From positions 24,903,127 through 24,967,126 of the forward strand of contig NC_065567.1 of NCBI RefSeq assembly GCF_022605725.1: DNA of 64,000 nucleotides. The letters are read 5' to 3'. Shown piece by piece: positions 9,656 through 21,752 of this stretch. Each line of letters opens with the position of its first letter. Positions within the stretch are counted from its first letter, which is position 1. The translations under genes were made by a program, and so were the position numbers. The notes under the pieces were generated by a model, which saw only the letters and a list, made by a program, of their open reading frames with translations, was not told the origin of the DNA and searched no databases. The DNA comes from Anthonomus grandis grandis (Eukaryota > Arthropoda > Insecta > Coleoptera > Curculionidae).

Positions 9656-10860
9656 TTATTTTGTAAATTAAAATGTGCCTTATTAAATAGCGTGGTTAAT
9701 TAAAAATGTTTAATATTTGCTTTCAGGAAATTCAATTTTCTAGATTCCAAGAAACAACTTTTATAAAATTTCTCATTACATATTTCCTGAAACTGATTTC
9801 ATTTTAAATATATAACTGCTGTCGACTTTATTTCCATTTTTTGTATTGCACAAACAAAACCGGAAGCTCTTTTATTAAAATTATTATTGCCCTTAGTCTA
9901 TATTAGGTTACGCCTTGTACAGACACTTTTTTTCTTATTATGCTCCAAAAATCATTTTTACCCATAAATTTCCCAAACTAATTAGAGAATCTGTTTAAGG
10001 TGCAATCTGCACCAGCCGGTTTCTTTAGTGTACAGCAATAAATCGCTGTTACGAATAATAACTAAGAATTTTCAAATTAATTCCGTAAAAGCAGCAAGAT
10101 GGATTTTCAATGATGGATCTTATGCACCACTTCTTTTGAATTATAATTTTTCCCCATCAATATCAACATCAGGGAAGTAGTAATTTCAATAATGCGAGGC
10201 GCTTATGTTGTACACAATAAGGCCCCAGGCATCTGTCAATAGCGGGTTATAGATTGCTATCTTAATTAGTTTTCATGTCGACTACATACCGCGGTTGCTA
10301 TAGTTTATATTTATTACTTAAGTGACGAAAAATGTCTCTAAGCCAGGGTGATCCCAATTTGAAATTTTCGGAAATCCGGTTTCCTAAATTAGTCAATACC
10401 GTTTGGGTGTTGTAATGCGATTAGGGTGATTTAATCCTATATTCCCTTACCCGATTAATTCCCAAATTGGACAAAGGATACTTTGTGTCTATCACTAGGC
10501 TTGTTTGAATGGGATTTTAGTACAATATCGATATTTAGTAAAAACGGTTATGGATTAAAATTTAATTAAATTACAGCCCCTGTTAATAATAGGACTTAAA
10601 ATAATTTTATAATTAGTCTTGAATATCATAATGTCACTTAATGAACATTTCCAAAAAAATAATTTATTGGAATTAGACCTTGGTAATGCTGAACTTAGTT
10701 CTGCTACAAAAGGGTTTGGAAACGAAATTGACGAATTGGGATTTACATATCTAGTTCTTAAAATCAATTACTACACCTTCAGAAAATCCAGGAATAAATT
10801 TTTAATAAATTCAAGATTTTGGAGTACGTGTCTTAACTCAAAGGCCTTAATCTTTTAATC
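9656..10860. other. Low-copy intergenic DNA, no gene supported
   Basis: More complex sequence than its surroundings. Two overlapping opposite-strand frames (10619-10858 plus, 10555-10767 minus) show no domain, and the overlap argues that at most one is meaningful. I recognise neither. Confidence 0.45.
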
Positions 10861-13800
10861 CCTAAAGACATCTTAAGTGTCTAGAATTTAATTTTAAGTG
10901 CCTATAATTAAATAAAAATTTTGGAATCTTTTAATTAATCCAAGACCTTAATATAAGGGCATTTAATTTAAATGTGGGTCATAGGGAAATACTAACCGAT
11001 TAAAATCCCTGGAAGTAAAATTTTGAAAGAATTGTTGTACGTCTTAATATGATTGGAAAAATAATTAAGAATGAACGCCCAGCACTAAAAATGAAATATT
11101 ACATTTTTATTGGAATTTGAATGAATAAAACATTTATTCCAAGTTACTGGTAGGCACATGATTTTTAAAAAAGTTCATTAAAGGCACTTGATTATTATTA
11201 AAAACTTACTCCAGGCACTTAATTTGATTAGAAGTTTAGTCCAGGCTTTTGAATTAATCATTAATTAATTGAGCCAAAATCTAGAAATAAGTTTTTAATT
11301 CATTCAAGAGCCTGGAGTAAGTGTCTTGACTCAAATGCCTATAACAGACTAATCATTAAGCCCTCGAAGATATTTTAAGTGTCTAGAATTTCATTTGCCT
11401 ATAAATACTTTTTTTTTATCTTTTAACTAATTCAAAAGCTTTCAATACGTGCGTTTTATTTAAATGTCTGTAATAGGGAATAATAATTAATTAAATTCCC
11501 TGGAAGTAAAATTGTGAAAAACATTCGCTTTAAAATCCTTGATAAAATAATTAGGAATAAACTCTCAGCACTAGAAAATAAATATTACATTTTTATTGAA
11601 ATTTTAATAAATAAAAAAATTATTCCAGGTTTTTGAGTTACTGGCAGGCACTTGATTTTTTAAAAAGTCCACTAAAGGGATTTGATTATTATAAAAACTT
11701 ACTCGAGGCACTTAAATTGATTAGAAGCTTAGCTAATAATTAACTAATTAATTAGGCGCTTGTAAGTAAGCCAAAATACCGGAATAAACTTTTAATTAAG
11801 TTAAGAGTCTGGAATAAGTGTCTTAACCTAAATGCCTACAATAGACTTATATATTCCTGAACAAATTTTAAACGTCTAGAATTACATTTTAGGTGCCTCT
11901 AAATAAATGAATATTTTGAAATATTTTAATTAATTCAAGCGCGTGGGATAAACGTCTTATTAACTACAGGTTTTTAATAGAAAGTCATCAAGTACCTTAA
12001 ATCTCTGAAGTGAATAACTGAAAATCCGGAAATCACCTTTTTAATTCAAGGATTTAAAATAAGTGCGTTTTATTCCAATATCTGTAATAGGAGAACACTA
12101 ACTTATTTAAGTTCCTGGAAGTAAAATTTTGAAAAAAATAGGAATTACCTTCTAGCACCAAATTATTATTGGCATTTGAACAAATAAAACATTTATTCCA
12201 GGCTTTTGAGTAACTTAAGGTAGGCACCTGATATTTATTAAAAACTTATTCGAGGCTCTTAATTTGATAAGGAGCTTAGCCCAGGTTTTTAAATTAATCA
12301 TTAGTTAATTAGGTGCCTATAAGTAAGTCAAAATCCAGAAATAAACTTTTAATTAATTGAAGAGGCTGGATATGTCTTAAGACAAATACCTATAACAGAC
12401 TAATCATTAAATCCTTTATTGAATCCTTTATCTTATTATTGAATAAATTTTAAGTGTCTTAAATTTTTTTTGGAATTTAAATAAATATTCCATTTATTCC
12501 AAGCTACTGGTAGGCACTTGATTATTATTAAAAACTTACTCCAGGTACTTAATTGATTAGGAGCTAGTCCAGGCTTTTGAATTATTAATTAATTAAGTGC
12601 TTATAAATAAGCCAATAATCCAGGAATAAACTTTTAATTAATTCAAGAGCCTGAAGTATGTGTCTTGACTCAAATGCCTACAATAGACTAATCTTTTAAT
12701 CCCTGAAGAAATTTTAAGTATCTAGAATTTCATATGAAGTGTCTATGAATAAATGAAAATTTTGGATTCTTTTAATTAATTCAAGAGCTTGAAATGAAGT
12801 CAAGGTTTTTGAATTAATTATTAATTAATTAGGCGCTTATAAGTAAGCCAAAATCCAGGAATAAAATTTTAATTAATTCAAGGGCCTGAAGTAGGTAGGT
12901 ACCTTAACTGAAATGCCTATAATAGACTAATCATTAAGTGTCTAGAATCTCATATTAAGTGCCTATGAATAAATGAAAATTTTGGAATCTTTTATTTAAT
13001 TCAAGAGCTTGACATGAAGTTAAGGTATTTGAATTAATTATTAATTAATTAGGCGCTTATAAGTAAGCCAAAATTCAGAAATAAACTTTTAATTAATTCA
13101 AGGGCCTGAAGTAGGTAGGTATCTTAACTGAAATGCCTATAATAAACTAATCATTAGATCCCTGAAGAAATTTTAAGTGTCTAGAATTTCATATTAAGTG
13201 CCTATGAATAAGTTAAAATTTAGAAATCTTGTAATTAATTCAAGAGCTTAAAATGAAGTCAAGGTTTTTGAATTATTAATTAATTAAGTGCTTATAAATA
13301 AGCCAATAATCCAGGAATAAACTTTTAAATAATTTAAGAGCCTGAAATAGGTAGGTATCTTAACTGAAATGCCTATAATAGACTAATCATTATGTGTCTA
13401 GAATCTCATATTAAGTGCCTATGAATAAATTAAAATTTTGGATTCTCTTAATTAATTCAAAAGCTTGAAATGAAGTCAAGGTTTTTGAATTATTCTTTAA
13501 TTAATTAATTAGGTGCTTACAAGTAAGCCAAAATCCAGGAATAAAATTTTTATTAATTTAAGGGCCTGAAGTAGGTAGGTATCTTAACTCAAATGCCTAT
13601 AATAGACTAATCATTGGATCCCTGAAGAAATTTTAAGTGTCTAGAATTTCATATTAAGTGCCTATGAATAAATTAAAATTTTGAAAGCTTTTAATTAATT
13701 CAAGTGTCTAGAATAAGTGTCTTAACTTAAATGTTTATAATAGACAATACTTAAGTCCCTGAAGAAATTTAAATTTAAATGTCTAGAGTTTTATCCCTAA

Positions 13801-13960
13801 AGTGACCCCTATAAGTCCCTATAAATGACTGAAAATCCTAAAGCTTGGAATGAGTGTATTATTTATGTAAATACCTGTAGTAGGACAATATGAATTCACT
13901 TAAGTCCGTGAAAGTAAAATTGAGAGAAAAGTGATTTTACGTTGCTAAAGTTTCTTAAAA
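10860..13960 (+). repeat. Degenerate tandem array with CCAGGC / TTAATTAATTAGG core
   Basis: Repeated phrases include AAGTGTCTAGAATTTCAT, GCCTATGAATAAAT, TTAATTAATTAGGCGCTTAT, AAGTAAGCCAAAATCCAG, GCCTGAAGTAGGTAGGT and GCCTATAATAGACTAATCA. In the cleaner part (12.6-13.6 kb) the AAGCCAAAATCCAGGAATAA phrase recurs near 12610, 12843, 13063, 13300 and 13523, giving a unit of about 220-237 bp and a dimer of about 455-460 bp. No coding potential. The segment 11376-11850 is the likely donor of the insertion at 7869-8331. Confidence 0.85.
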
Positions 13961-13964
13961 ATTT

Positions 13965-15868
13965 ATTTAAAATAGGTTGAAAAAAAAACGTGTTATTTAA
14001 AATACTCTCTATTGTAACTACTAAACCTAATATTCAAGGATCAAATTCAATTATATTTAATTAAAAATGGACAGTAAGGCACACATGTTTATTTAAATAA
14101 ATATTGACATTTGAATTTGTAACATGACATCTGAATAGTAACAATAAGATAGAACTAATATAGAGAACATGATATTGAAGCTAGAAAGGGGTCAAATAGG
14201 TAAGTATTTTTAAATTTTTTATTATATGTTTCAATTTTTTTTATTTACTCGTTATTTATCCCTCATCAAATATTTGAATTACCTAAAATTACGTATTGAT
14301 TCCTCTAAATTTAATACTAAAATTTGGTATTACATTAAAGAAATAAAGTGTTATTTTAACTTGATAACTATTAAATAAATATGCCATTAATTTAAATATA
14401 TGGCATTTAATTATCATTTTTCACATATTTACTTGGACACCAAAAAAAAAAATAGAGGTATTTAAATATAAATATATGATTAACCCAAGGAAATTAGTTT
14501 TTTTCTAACTTACACTTCACAACAACTCTGTATAAAGCCTTAAAATAATAATTTAGCCTACACAACATTTTCCATTAAAATGAGCAGCCTATTGACTTAA
14601 TAGGGCTAACTAAATCCCCAAATCCTTCCCTATCAATAGACGCGAACGATATAGGGGAGCTTTTGCCTAATTGGCTTTAATATCTTACTGTGAGAACTGA
14701 TGCTTTATATCCTTGAACCAGGGGGAACTTGTACAATAAAAACATCATTTCACTTATCTTGCCATTAAAAATGTAACGGATCTACGTCAAACACTAACCC
14801 ACGTCCATTTAACACGCAGGTTAAGCCTATTTTGGTTATTTTGTATTTAATAGTGACAACCCTAATAACATTTAAGCGAGTGAGATTAGAACGGGTATAT
14901 TTGAACAATATATTAACCCGTTTCCTACACCGAATGGCTTTATAATCTCGGGTCAGTTGTATTTTAGAAACATTGTGTTATTTGGACACGATTTTTTTCG
15001 ATCTAGGGCTATTTTGCGAATTATCACACACTCCAGGCTTGATTGTATACATTTCACTAGTTGTAGAAGTTTTACCTGCATTTATTTAGAAACTGTTTTT
15101 GAAAGCATACACGACATGTGCTAAATTACTTTCGGAAAGTTGTTGTGGCTACATAAAATCATGTCCAGGTCTCCGGAGTGGTTATTTTAATCATACTCTT
15201 TAATCACTCTATTTTGTATTATTTAAAAAATTATAAAATAATTTATTCAGTTAAAAATGCAAGTTTCTACCCAGGGGCGCTTAGGAGCTGCATAATGAAT
15301 TTAATAAAAGGTGAAAATCGTGATGGTGGCCTTTAAGAGTTTTTTTTTTGTTTTTCTTTGGTAATTTTGCATTGAAAGCAATTTAAAAAACCTCATTTGC
15401 AATACTTATTTTCTTCGTTTTTAATTTTAAAGTAAGATGAGGAAAATGAGTTTTAACAGACAGGCGTAACTGAAAAGAGCTTATTTTAGCCAATTTCTTT
15501 GCTAAAACAAGTTGAAAATTACCAAGATATTTTTTTTATTAGTTTATATATTAGAGGTTTTTATGTAATTATGAAATTAGATAGTATAATTAAACAATAT
15601 GGTATGATTCAAATGAACCATATTATTTAAATTAATGGCCCAAATATTAAATATCTATTATAGAATCTTATGTCAAAGAATAGTAAAATAAATATAATGT
15701 TGTTATTATATTATATTATTTTTCTAAAGTAACAATGCGATGTTATTGTATTAAAATTATTACTTTAAATTTCTAATTAAAAGTGATTTTAATTTAATTT
15801 ATTATCTTTGATTTATTGAATAAATAACATAAAATAACAAAAGTTGTCGCTGCATAGAAAAATTGTCT
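13965..15868. other. Low-copy AT-rich DNA, nothing recognised
   Basis: No repeat unit, domain-bearing frame or RNA gene that I can support. Confidence 0.5.
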
Positions 15869-15872
15869 TTTA

Positions 15873-16684
15873 TACAGGGTGTTCCTTAAAGACGCGCTAA
15901 TATTTAAAGGAGTGATGCCTGGACCCATTTTAAGAAAAAAAGTTTCCATAAACATATGTCCTAAACATCTTAATTTTTAAGATACAGGGTGTTAAAGTTT
16001 TAAAAAAAAAAACAGTTTTTTAATAATAACTTAAACAGTATTAAAGACATTTCTTATGAAATTTGATACATATATTCTATGCATCAATACGTATTTTTTG
16101 ATGTGCAAAAAAATATTTTCTGTACCAGTGGCGTCCCTATAAGTCTTCTATTGAATATTTTTAGTAAAAAAAATACTATGCCATTGCTTTTTCTTAAAAT
16201 AAAAATTATTTTTAAAATCCCCAATCACTTTTTAGCAAATTTGATCTCCTGATTTTTTTTGTCTGATGCATGGTTTTTGCTTAAAAAAATAAAAACAATT
16301 TTACTTCCCTAAAAAGTTAAACTAAAAAAAACCAAAATATCAAATTTGTTAAAAAGTGATTGAGGATTTTAAAAAAAAATATTTAAAAAAAAAGCAGTGG
16401 TGTAGTATTTTTTTCACTAAAAATATTCAATAGAAGATCTGTAGGGACGCCACTGGCAGAGAAAATATTTTTTTTTACACATCAAAAAATGCCATATTGT
16501 TGTTATAAAAATTGCCGTTAAAAATTATTGTTTAAGTTACTATTTAAACACTTATTTTTTTTGCAAATTTGAACACCCTGTATCTCAAAAGTTAAGACGT
16601 TTAGGACATATGTTCATAGGAACTTTTTTCTTAAAATGGGTCCAGGAATCACCCCCTTAGCACGTCTTTAAGAAACACCCTGTA
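15873..16684. mobile_element. Fold-back MITE with TACAGGGTGTT ends
   Basis: 812 bp flanked by TA, with arms 15873-16245 and 16339-16684 reverse-complementary over nearly their whole length (about 350-370 bp) around a 93-bp spacer. The termini resemble those of the two mariner-like elements, and a second TACAGGGTGTT-like motif lies inside each arm (about 15982 and 16569). It has no coding sequence, so it would have depended on a transposase supplied in trans. Confidence 0.9.
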
Positions 16685-16686
16685 TA

Positions 16687-18120
16687 TACAAAAAATATTA
16701 TTTTTTTAAGGTAAAAAAATGGTTCATCCAAGTACTTTTTTTAGTTTTTTATAAATTTCTTACATTTTTTCAATTTCTACTATATTTACCTTTTCTTTCA
16801 TAATACTCATCAACAGACATGAATTCAATTTATAACCATTCCTTATTATGCTTTAAAATGAGATTATTACGTAAACATGAAATATGAATCTTTTTCGCAA
16901 TTTTCTATACCTTCTTTTGATCTCTCTATTTCCCTCTAAAACATTTGAACGCGTTATGTTTTCTTCACTCCCTTGGCACAACTACGTTATAAAACTCTAA
17001 AAAAATATTATAAAACAATTTTAATCGGCTCATCGACTCAAACCAACCCCATATTGATGATGATAATTGCCTCGAAAATTCCGATTTAATTTCAGTGAAA
17101 ACTCATTTTAATTTAATGATTTTGGGAAAAAACCACCAATAAAAATCCAATTAAATTATAAGCTACTTAGCGAAACACAACAAAAAATAATAACTAATAA
17201 CATTTGCACTCATTAGATAAAAATTCCAATAAAAATGCTATTTATTGACAAATAATTGATGTTCCTTCAGTCTGTATAACACGAATTCGAGATTGTCCAA
17301 ACTTTATCAGTAAGCATTAATAAATAATAAGCTGCTCAAAATGTAAGGGGTTACAACATATTTTAAATATTAACTTTCTTTATTTACAAGTGTTTTTTCT
17401 TTATCAAACAGCCTTAAAATAATTTCAAGTAAAAAAATATACAAGCATTCTATTTTCAAATTCAACGATGTGTACGTACATAGCGTTATTTTAGATGGAT
17501 TTTATTATTATAAAAAAAAAACCATCAATGAAATCCCGATTCGTGATCATTTTATCAATAAAAGTTTCCGAAATTGAACACTCAAATATAAAACGCCTCG
17601 ACTTTTGCCCTATCGGAATTAAGCATATTTGAATAATGGATTTCGAAATTTTCGAAGTTTTCCCACTAGCCGTAAACCAGACCATTTTCGTTAGATTTGT
17701 GAATTGAGTCTAGCCGAGTTGTTCTCCTGTGTAATATTTTAGGGAACATGTGCGGTGTTTCAATTTAAATTCTTAACAAAAAAAAAAAAAAAAAAAAAAG
17801 AAAAAGCGACTCAAACCGAAGCGGAACGGTTTTAATTTTACCTGTAATTGAATACTCGGTTAATATCGTATTAAATTTGACTATTTGTATTAAATTGATT
17901 ATCTCATTGACGAGCGACGGCTTGCATCACCCCACTATTTAATACCACATAGGGAATTTATAGCAGAATGTGTCGAAAATAAATCACAGAGGATTAGCAG
18001 ATTGTATATGATCAGTAGAACACGGAGGTTTTTTTTACGGTTTTATGCTTATTTAGGGCGCTTATTTTCAACAATTTTTTTTATGAAACGCTAAAAAGTT
18101 TGTTTATAATATTTTTTAAT
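16687..18120. other. Low-copy AT-rich DNA; poly(A) tract near 17780
   Basis: No supported gene. A run of about 20 A lies near 17780-17799. It could be a retroposed 3' end, but I found no flanking duplication. Confidence 0.45.
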
Positions 18121-18124
18121 CATA

Positions 18125-19366
18125 AAAATCCTCAATTTTAAAGGTCGATATCTCGGCTTTTATGGACACTATCGAGAAAACTCTATCGCACTTTAAAGGC
18201 CATTTTTAGGCTCAAAAACGGCGTCGAAAAATGTATACCCCCCGAAAAATTACAAACCTCAAATTTTGGAGGTCGATATCTCGGCTTCTGTGGCCAATAT
18301 CGGGAAAATTCCAACGGTTTTGTCTTAGTTTCGTCCTTCTAAATTCAACGAAACCATCCGCAAGGTCGTAGCTTTTACGATAGCCGAGATACGGCATTTT
18401 TGATGCCCATTTTTGGCCTCAAAAACGAGGACGAAAAAATACTCGATTTATTAGTTCTGCTCGGATTCCCTTATAACCCGGTATTTTCGTGATTTACTTG
18501 ATGAGAACAATCCGCTGGTAGAGTTAATTCGAATTCGAAAAAAAACATTTTTTTCTGAAAAAAATCCAAACGGGGGGGTATACCCAAAAAATGAAAAAAC
18601 CCAAATTTTGAAGGCCGATATCTCGGCTTCTGTGGGAGCTATTGGGAAAATTTCAACGGTTTTGTCTTAGTTTGGTCCTTCTGAATTCAACAACACTATT
18701 CATAAGGTTCTAGCTCTTTTACTAATTGAGATCTCGCATTTTTGTGGCCCATTTTTGGGCTCAAAAACGGGGTCGAAAATTGACTTTTTTCCGAATTTTC
18801 AAAGTGCTATAATTCCACTTGTTCTGGTCGAATTCCGTTATAATCCGGTGTTTTCGTAATGTAGGTGATGGGAATAAGCCGCTGATAGGGGTTTCTAAAG
18901 CGATTTTCGAGTTTAAAGAAAATCGATTTTTTCGCATTTTCAAAGTGCTATAACTCCCTTAGTTTTTCTCGAAACTCATTATAACCCGGTGTTTTCGTGT
19001 TGTAGGTGATGGGAACAAGCCGCTGGTATAGTTAGTTCAAATTCGAAAAAAATCAATTTTCGGTGAAAAATTCGATACGGGGGGGTATACCCTTAAAATG
19101 AAAAATCTCTATATTTGGAGGTCCATATCTCGGCTTCTATGGGTCCTATCGGGAAAATTCCAACGGTTTTGACTTAGTTTCGTCCTTCTGAATCCAATGA
19201 GATTATCCGCAAGGTCGTAGCTCCCGTATTAGCTGAGATCTCGCTTTTTTAGGACCCATTTTTGGGCTCAAAAACGGGGTGAAAAAATTGACTTTTTTCC
19301 GAATTTTCAAAGTGCTATAATTCCACTTGTTCTGGTCGAATCCTGTTGTAACCCAGTATTTTCGTG
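18125..19366 (+). repeat. Diverged flank of the 506-bp satellite
   Basis: Old copies of the satellite at 21.75-28.5 kb. The phrase GATATCTCGGCTT (CATATCTCGG in the last) recurs at 18147, 18274, 18617 and 19124, giving spacings of 127, 343 and 507 bp. The 343 and 507 spacings echo the short and long monomers of the main array. Divergence is much higher than in the main array, as expected at a satellite edge. Confidence 0.9.
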
Positions 19367-21752
19367 ATTGAGATGGTTTTTTAAAGTAATATTTAAAATT
19401 TGAGCGTTTTAGGGACTTAAATTTTTAAAAAGCAAACAATTTGTTATACCTTGGTTTTTTAACCAAAAAAGCCGCAAAATTATTTTTTTTCTTGAAAACC
19501 GCTGAAGATACGTATAAGAAAGTATAAATAAAAAAGACTCAAAATGAAGCAGGGAATCAAAATATCGAAAAATATTTAGGGTGTTCCATTTAAAAAACCA
19601 AAAGTGTTGCCATTTTTCTATATAAGCGGCAACGCTGCAGTGCTGAAAATATTTTATACTTATAGAGTATTGTCTGTTACTATAGTTACCAAGTTTTCAG
19701 AAAAATCCTACGTTCCGTTTTCCATATACAGCTAACGTACCATTGGTCGTCAATCATCCTGTATAATAAACTCTCATACACACTAAGCGGCGAAATACAA
19801 CGTTGCCGCATCATACACTCATTTAATATAAAACTATTAAAAACCCACAAGAAATACCGTGAAAAATAATTGGATTATTGAAGAATGCGGTTCTATTGGC
19901 AACGTTATCGCCGGTTTCACGGTTTACAGCAAATAATTCTCGGCAAATCCTTAAACGGGGGTCCGAGCCAATTTGAAATAATCGAAATATCTAAAATATG
20001 CCCGGCACTTTCGCCAACTCGTTTACGATTATTTTAAATAGCATCTTAGATGCGGTTTTGTCGCGTTGAAATATACGCCTTCGCCAATCTATTAGCATTA
20101 TTATTTCAAATTATTGTTCCAGATATAATTATGTAGGTTTAAGATTTTTGCTTGATGATGACGAGTCACTCGCCTGGAATGTATGTGCGATATGTGATTT
20201 TATTTAGTTATTTAATGTAAATAGTAACTTTGTGTGTGTTTAGTGCGTATTTGGACGGACGGTTTTGTTTGTTTTATTCGCGGGGACTTTTGCGTTGTAG
20301 TAGGAGAAATACGGTGTCTTTGTGATTTACTTTTACGGACAGGTTTAAGTTAGTTGGGTTTAATTATAGTTTATTTATTAGTACAGAGGCTGTATAAATA
20401 ATATCTTGAATTAAAAGGTTTGTAATGCTATTATAGGCTTTAGGAAATAACATTTTAAAAAGCAAATGCGTTTTCTTAATCATTAATTACTTAAAAATAT
20501 ATAATAAATATATATCTAACGATAATAATTTATGATGTGTTGCTTGGGCTTAAATCCCTGCAAAAAATACGTCAAATATATAAAAAAATATGTCGATATT
20601 CTGGAAAACATAGATTTTCATTTTTTATCAGCTTGTATTAATTTCTTTCACATATATTGGTTCTGGTAATTTTAAATATTTGGTCACTGGATATAATTTT
20701 GGATATTTGGAAACCTAAGCAAGTAGAAAATCAGCTTTTATCCTTTATCGTAGGTATTTTTTTGTCTTTTTTTCTGTGAAAAAAATATACGGCAAATGCC
20801 TGAATTAATAAGATTTTATTTAATTTTCCGAAAAATATGGACTTTTTTTTTAATATATTATAGAAGTTGTTGGACATTTTGAGGAATTTAAGAAAACATA
20901 ATAATATTTTATGAATATTTTATAATCAATTTAAGAAATTATAAATCATCCTCGGAAATTAAATAATTTCTTTGTTAGAAATTGTGCACGAATTCGTAGT
21001 TATAGATAGGTTCCACACAAATTAAAAGAAAAAACATTGAAATTTTAAGGTTATTAGTAAAAAATTATGCAAACATCGAATTTTTGTTGAATTCGCATAG
21101 AATTTATTGAAATTTTCTTAAGTATTAAGAAATTTCCTTAGAAAACTAACAAAAGAATTTTCATAGTTTTTTCTCGTGAAAACATTGTTGGAAATGCATG
21201 GAATTTTTTAACTTTATGAAACTTTAGGACAATTTAGAAACTGAACGAATTTCATAGTATTAGTAAATAATTATGTTAGAGCCACACTTTGATAAATTTC
21301 AATTGGAATTCTATGAAATATTAAGAAATGTCATTAATTTGCAGTTCATTTAAAAAATTGCAAAACATCCCTGGAATTTTTATTTAAATTTAAAAAAATA
21401 CTTGAATTCTAAACGAACAAGAATTATGGTCGAATATACACTGGTAGCCAACTACTTATTTTTCAAATTTGTTTATATCACGGTTTAGGAAATGATAAAT
21501 TAGGTGGGACAGTACCTGATTAAAAAATAACGGAGCCTATTGTAATGTTCAATTATATTTAAACTATTTATTCGTAATACCCAATTTTATTAAAAAAAGA
21601 TTAAAAAAGTAAACAATTTTCAAGTGGCTAAAATTAAATTGACAAATTCAAAGCTTACTAAAATAAAAATAAATATAGAAAATTTTAAGGGTTTTATTTA
21701 ATATTGCGTTGCATTGTTGCATAGCCCCTATTTCTTCTCATCTACCCTTGCG
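19367..21752. other. 2.4-kb non-satellite DNA interrupting the array
   Basis: Satellite sequence stops at TTTTCGTGAT and resumes at GATCTACTTGATGAGAAC, which is the expected continuation (compare TTTTCGTGATTTACTTGATG near 18485). The segment between has no terminal repeats that I can find. It contains a small mariner-type MITE at about 19576-19765 and a CG-richer stretch at 20150-20400. Confidence 0.7.
19576..19765. mobile_element. Degenerate mariner-type MITE
   Basis: About 190 bp that begin TTTAGGGTGTTCCATTT and end AATCATCCTGTATAA, decayed versions of the TACAGGGTGTTCC terminus. No coding sequence; identification rests on the ends only. Confidence 0.45.

Noticed and set aside
10619..10858. 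79-codon frame overlapped by a 70-codon antisense frame
   Set aside because: The antisense overlap and lack of any motif argue for chance; no second copy to compare.
17780..17799. Poly(A) run as evidence of a retroposed gene
   Set aside because: No flanking target duplication and no coding remnant upstream on either strand.
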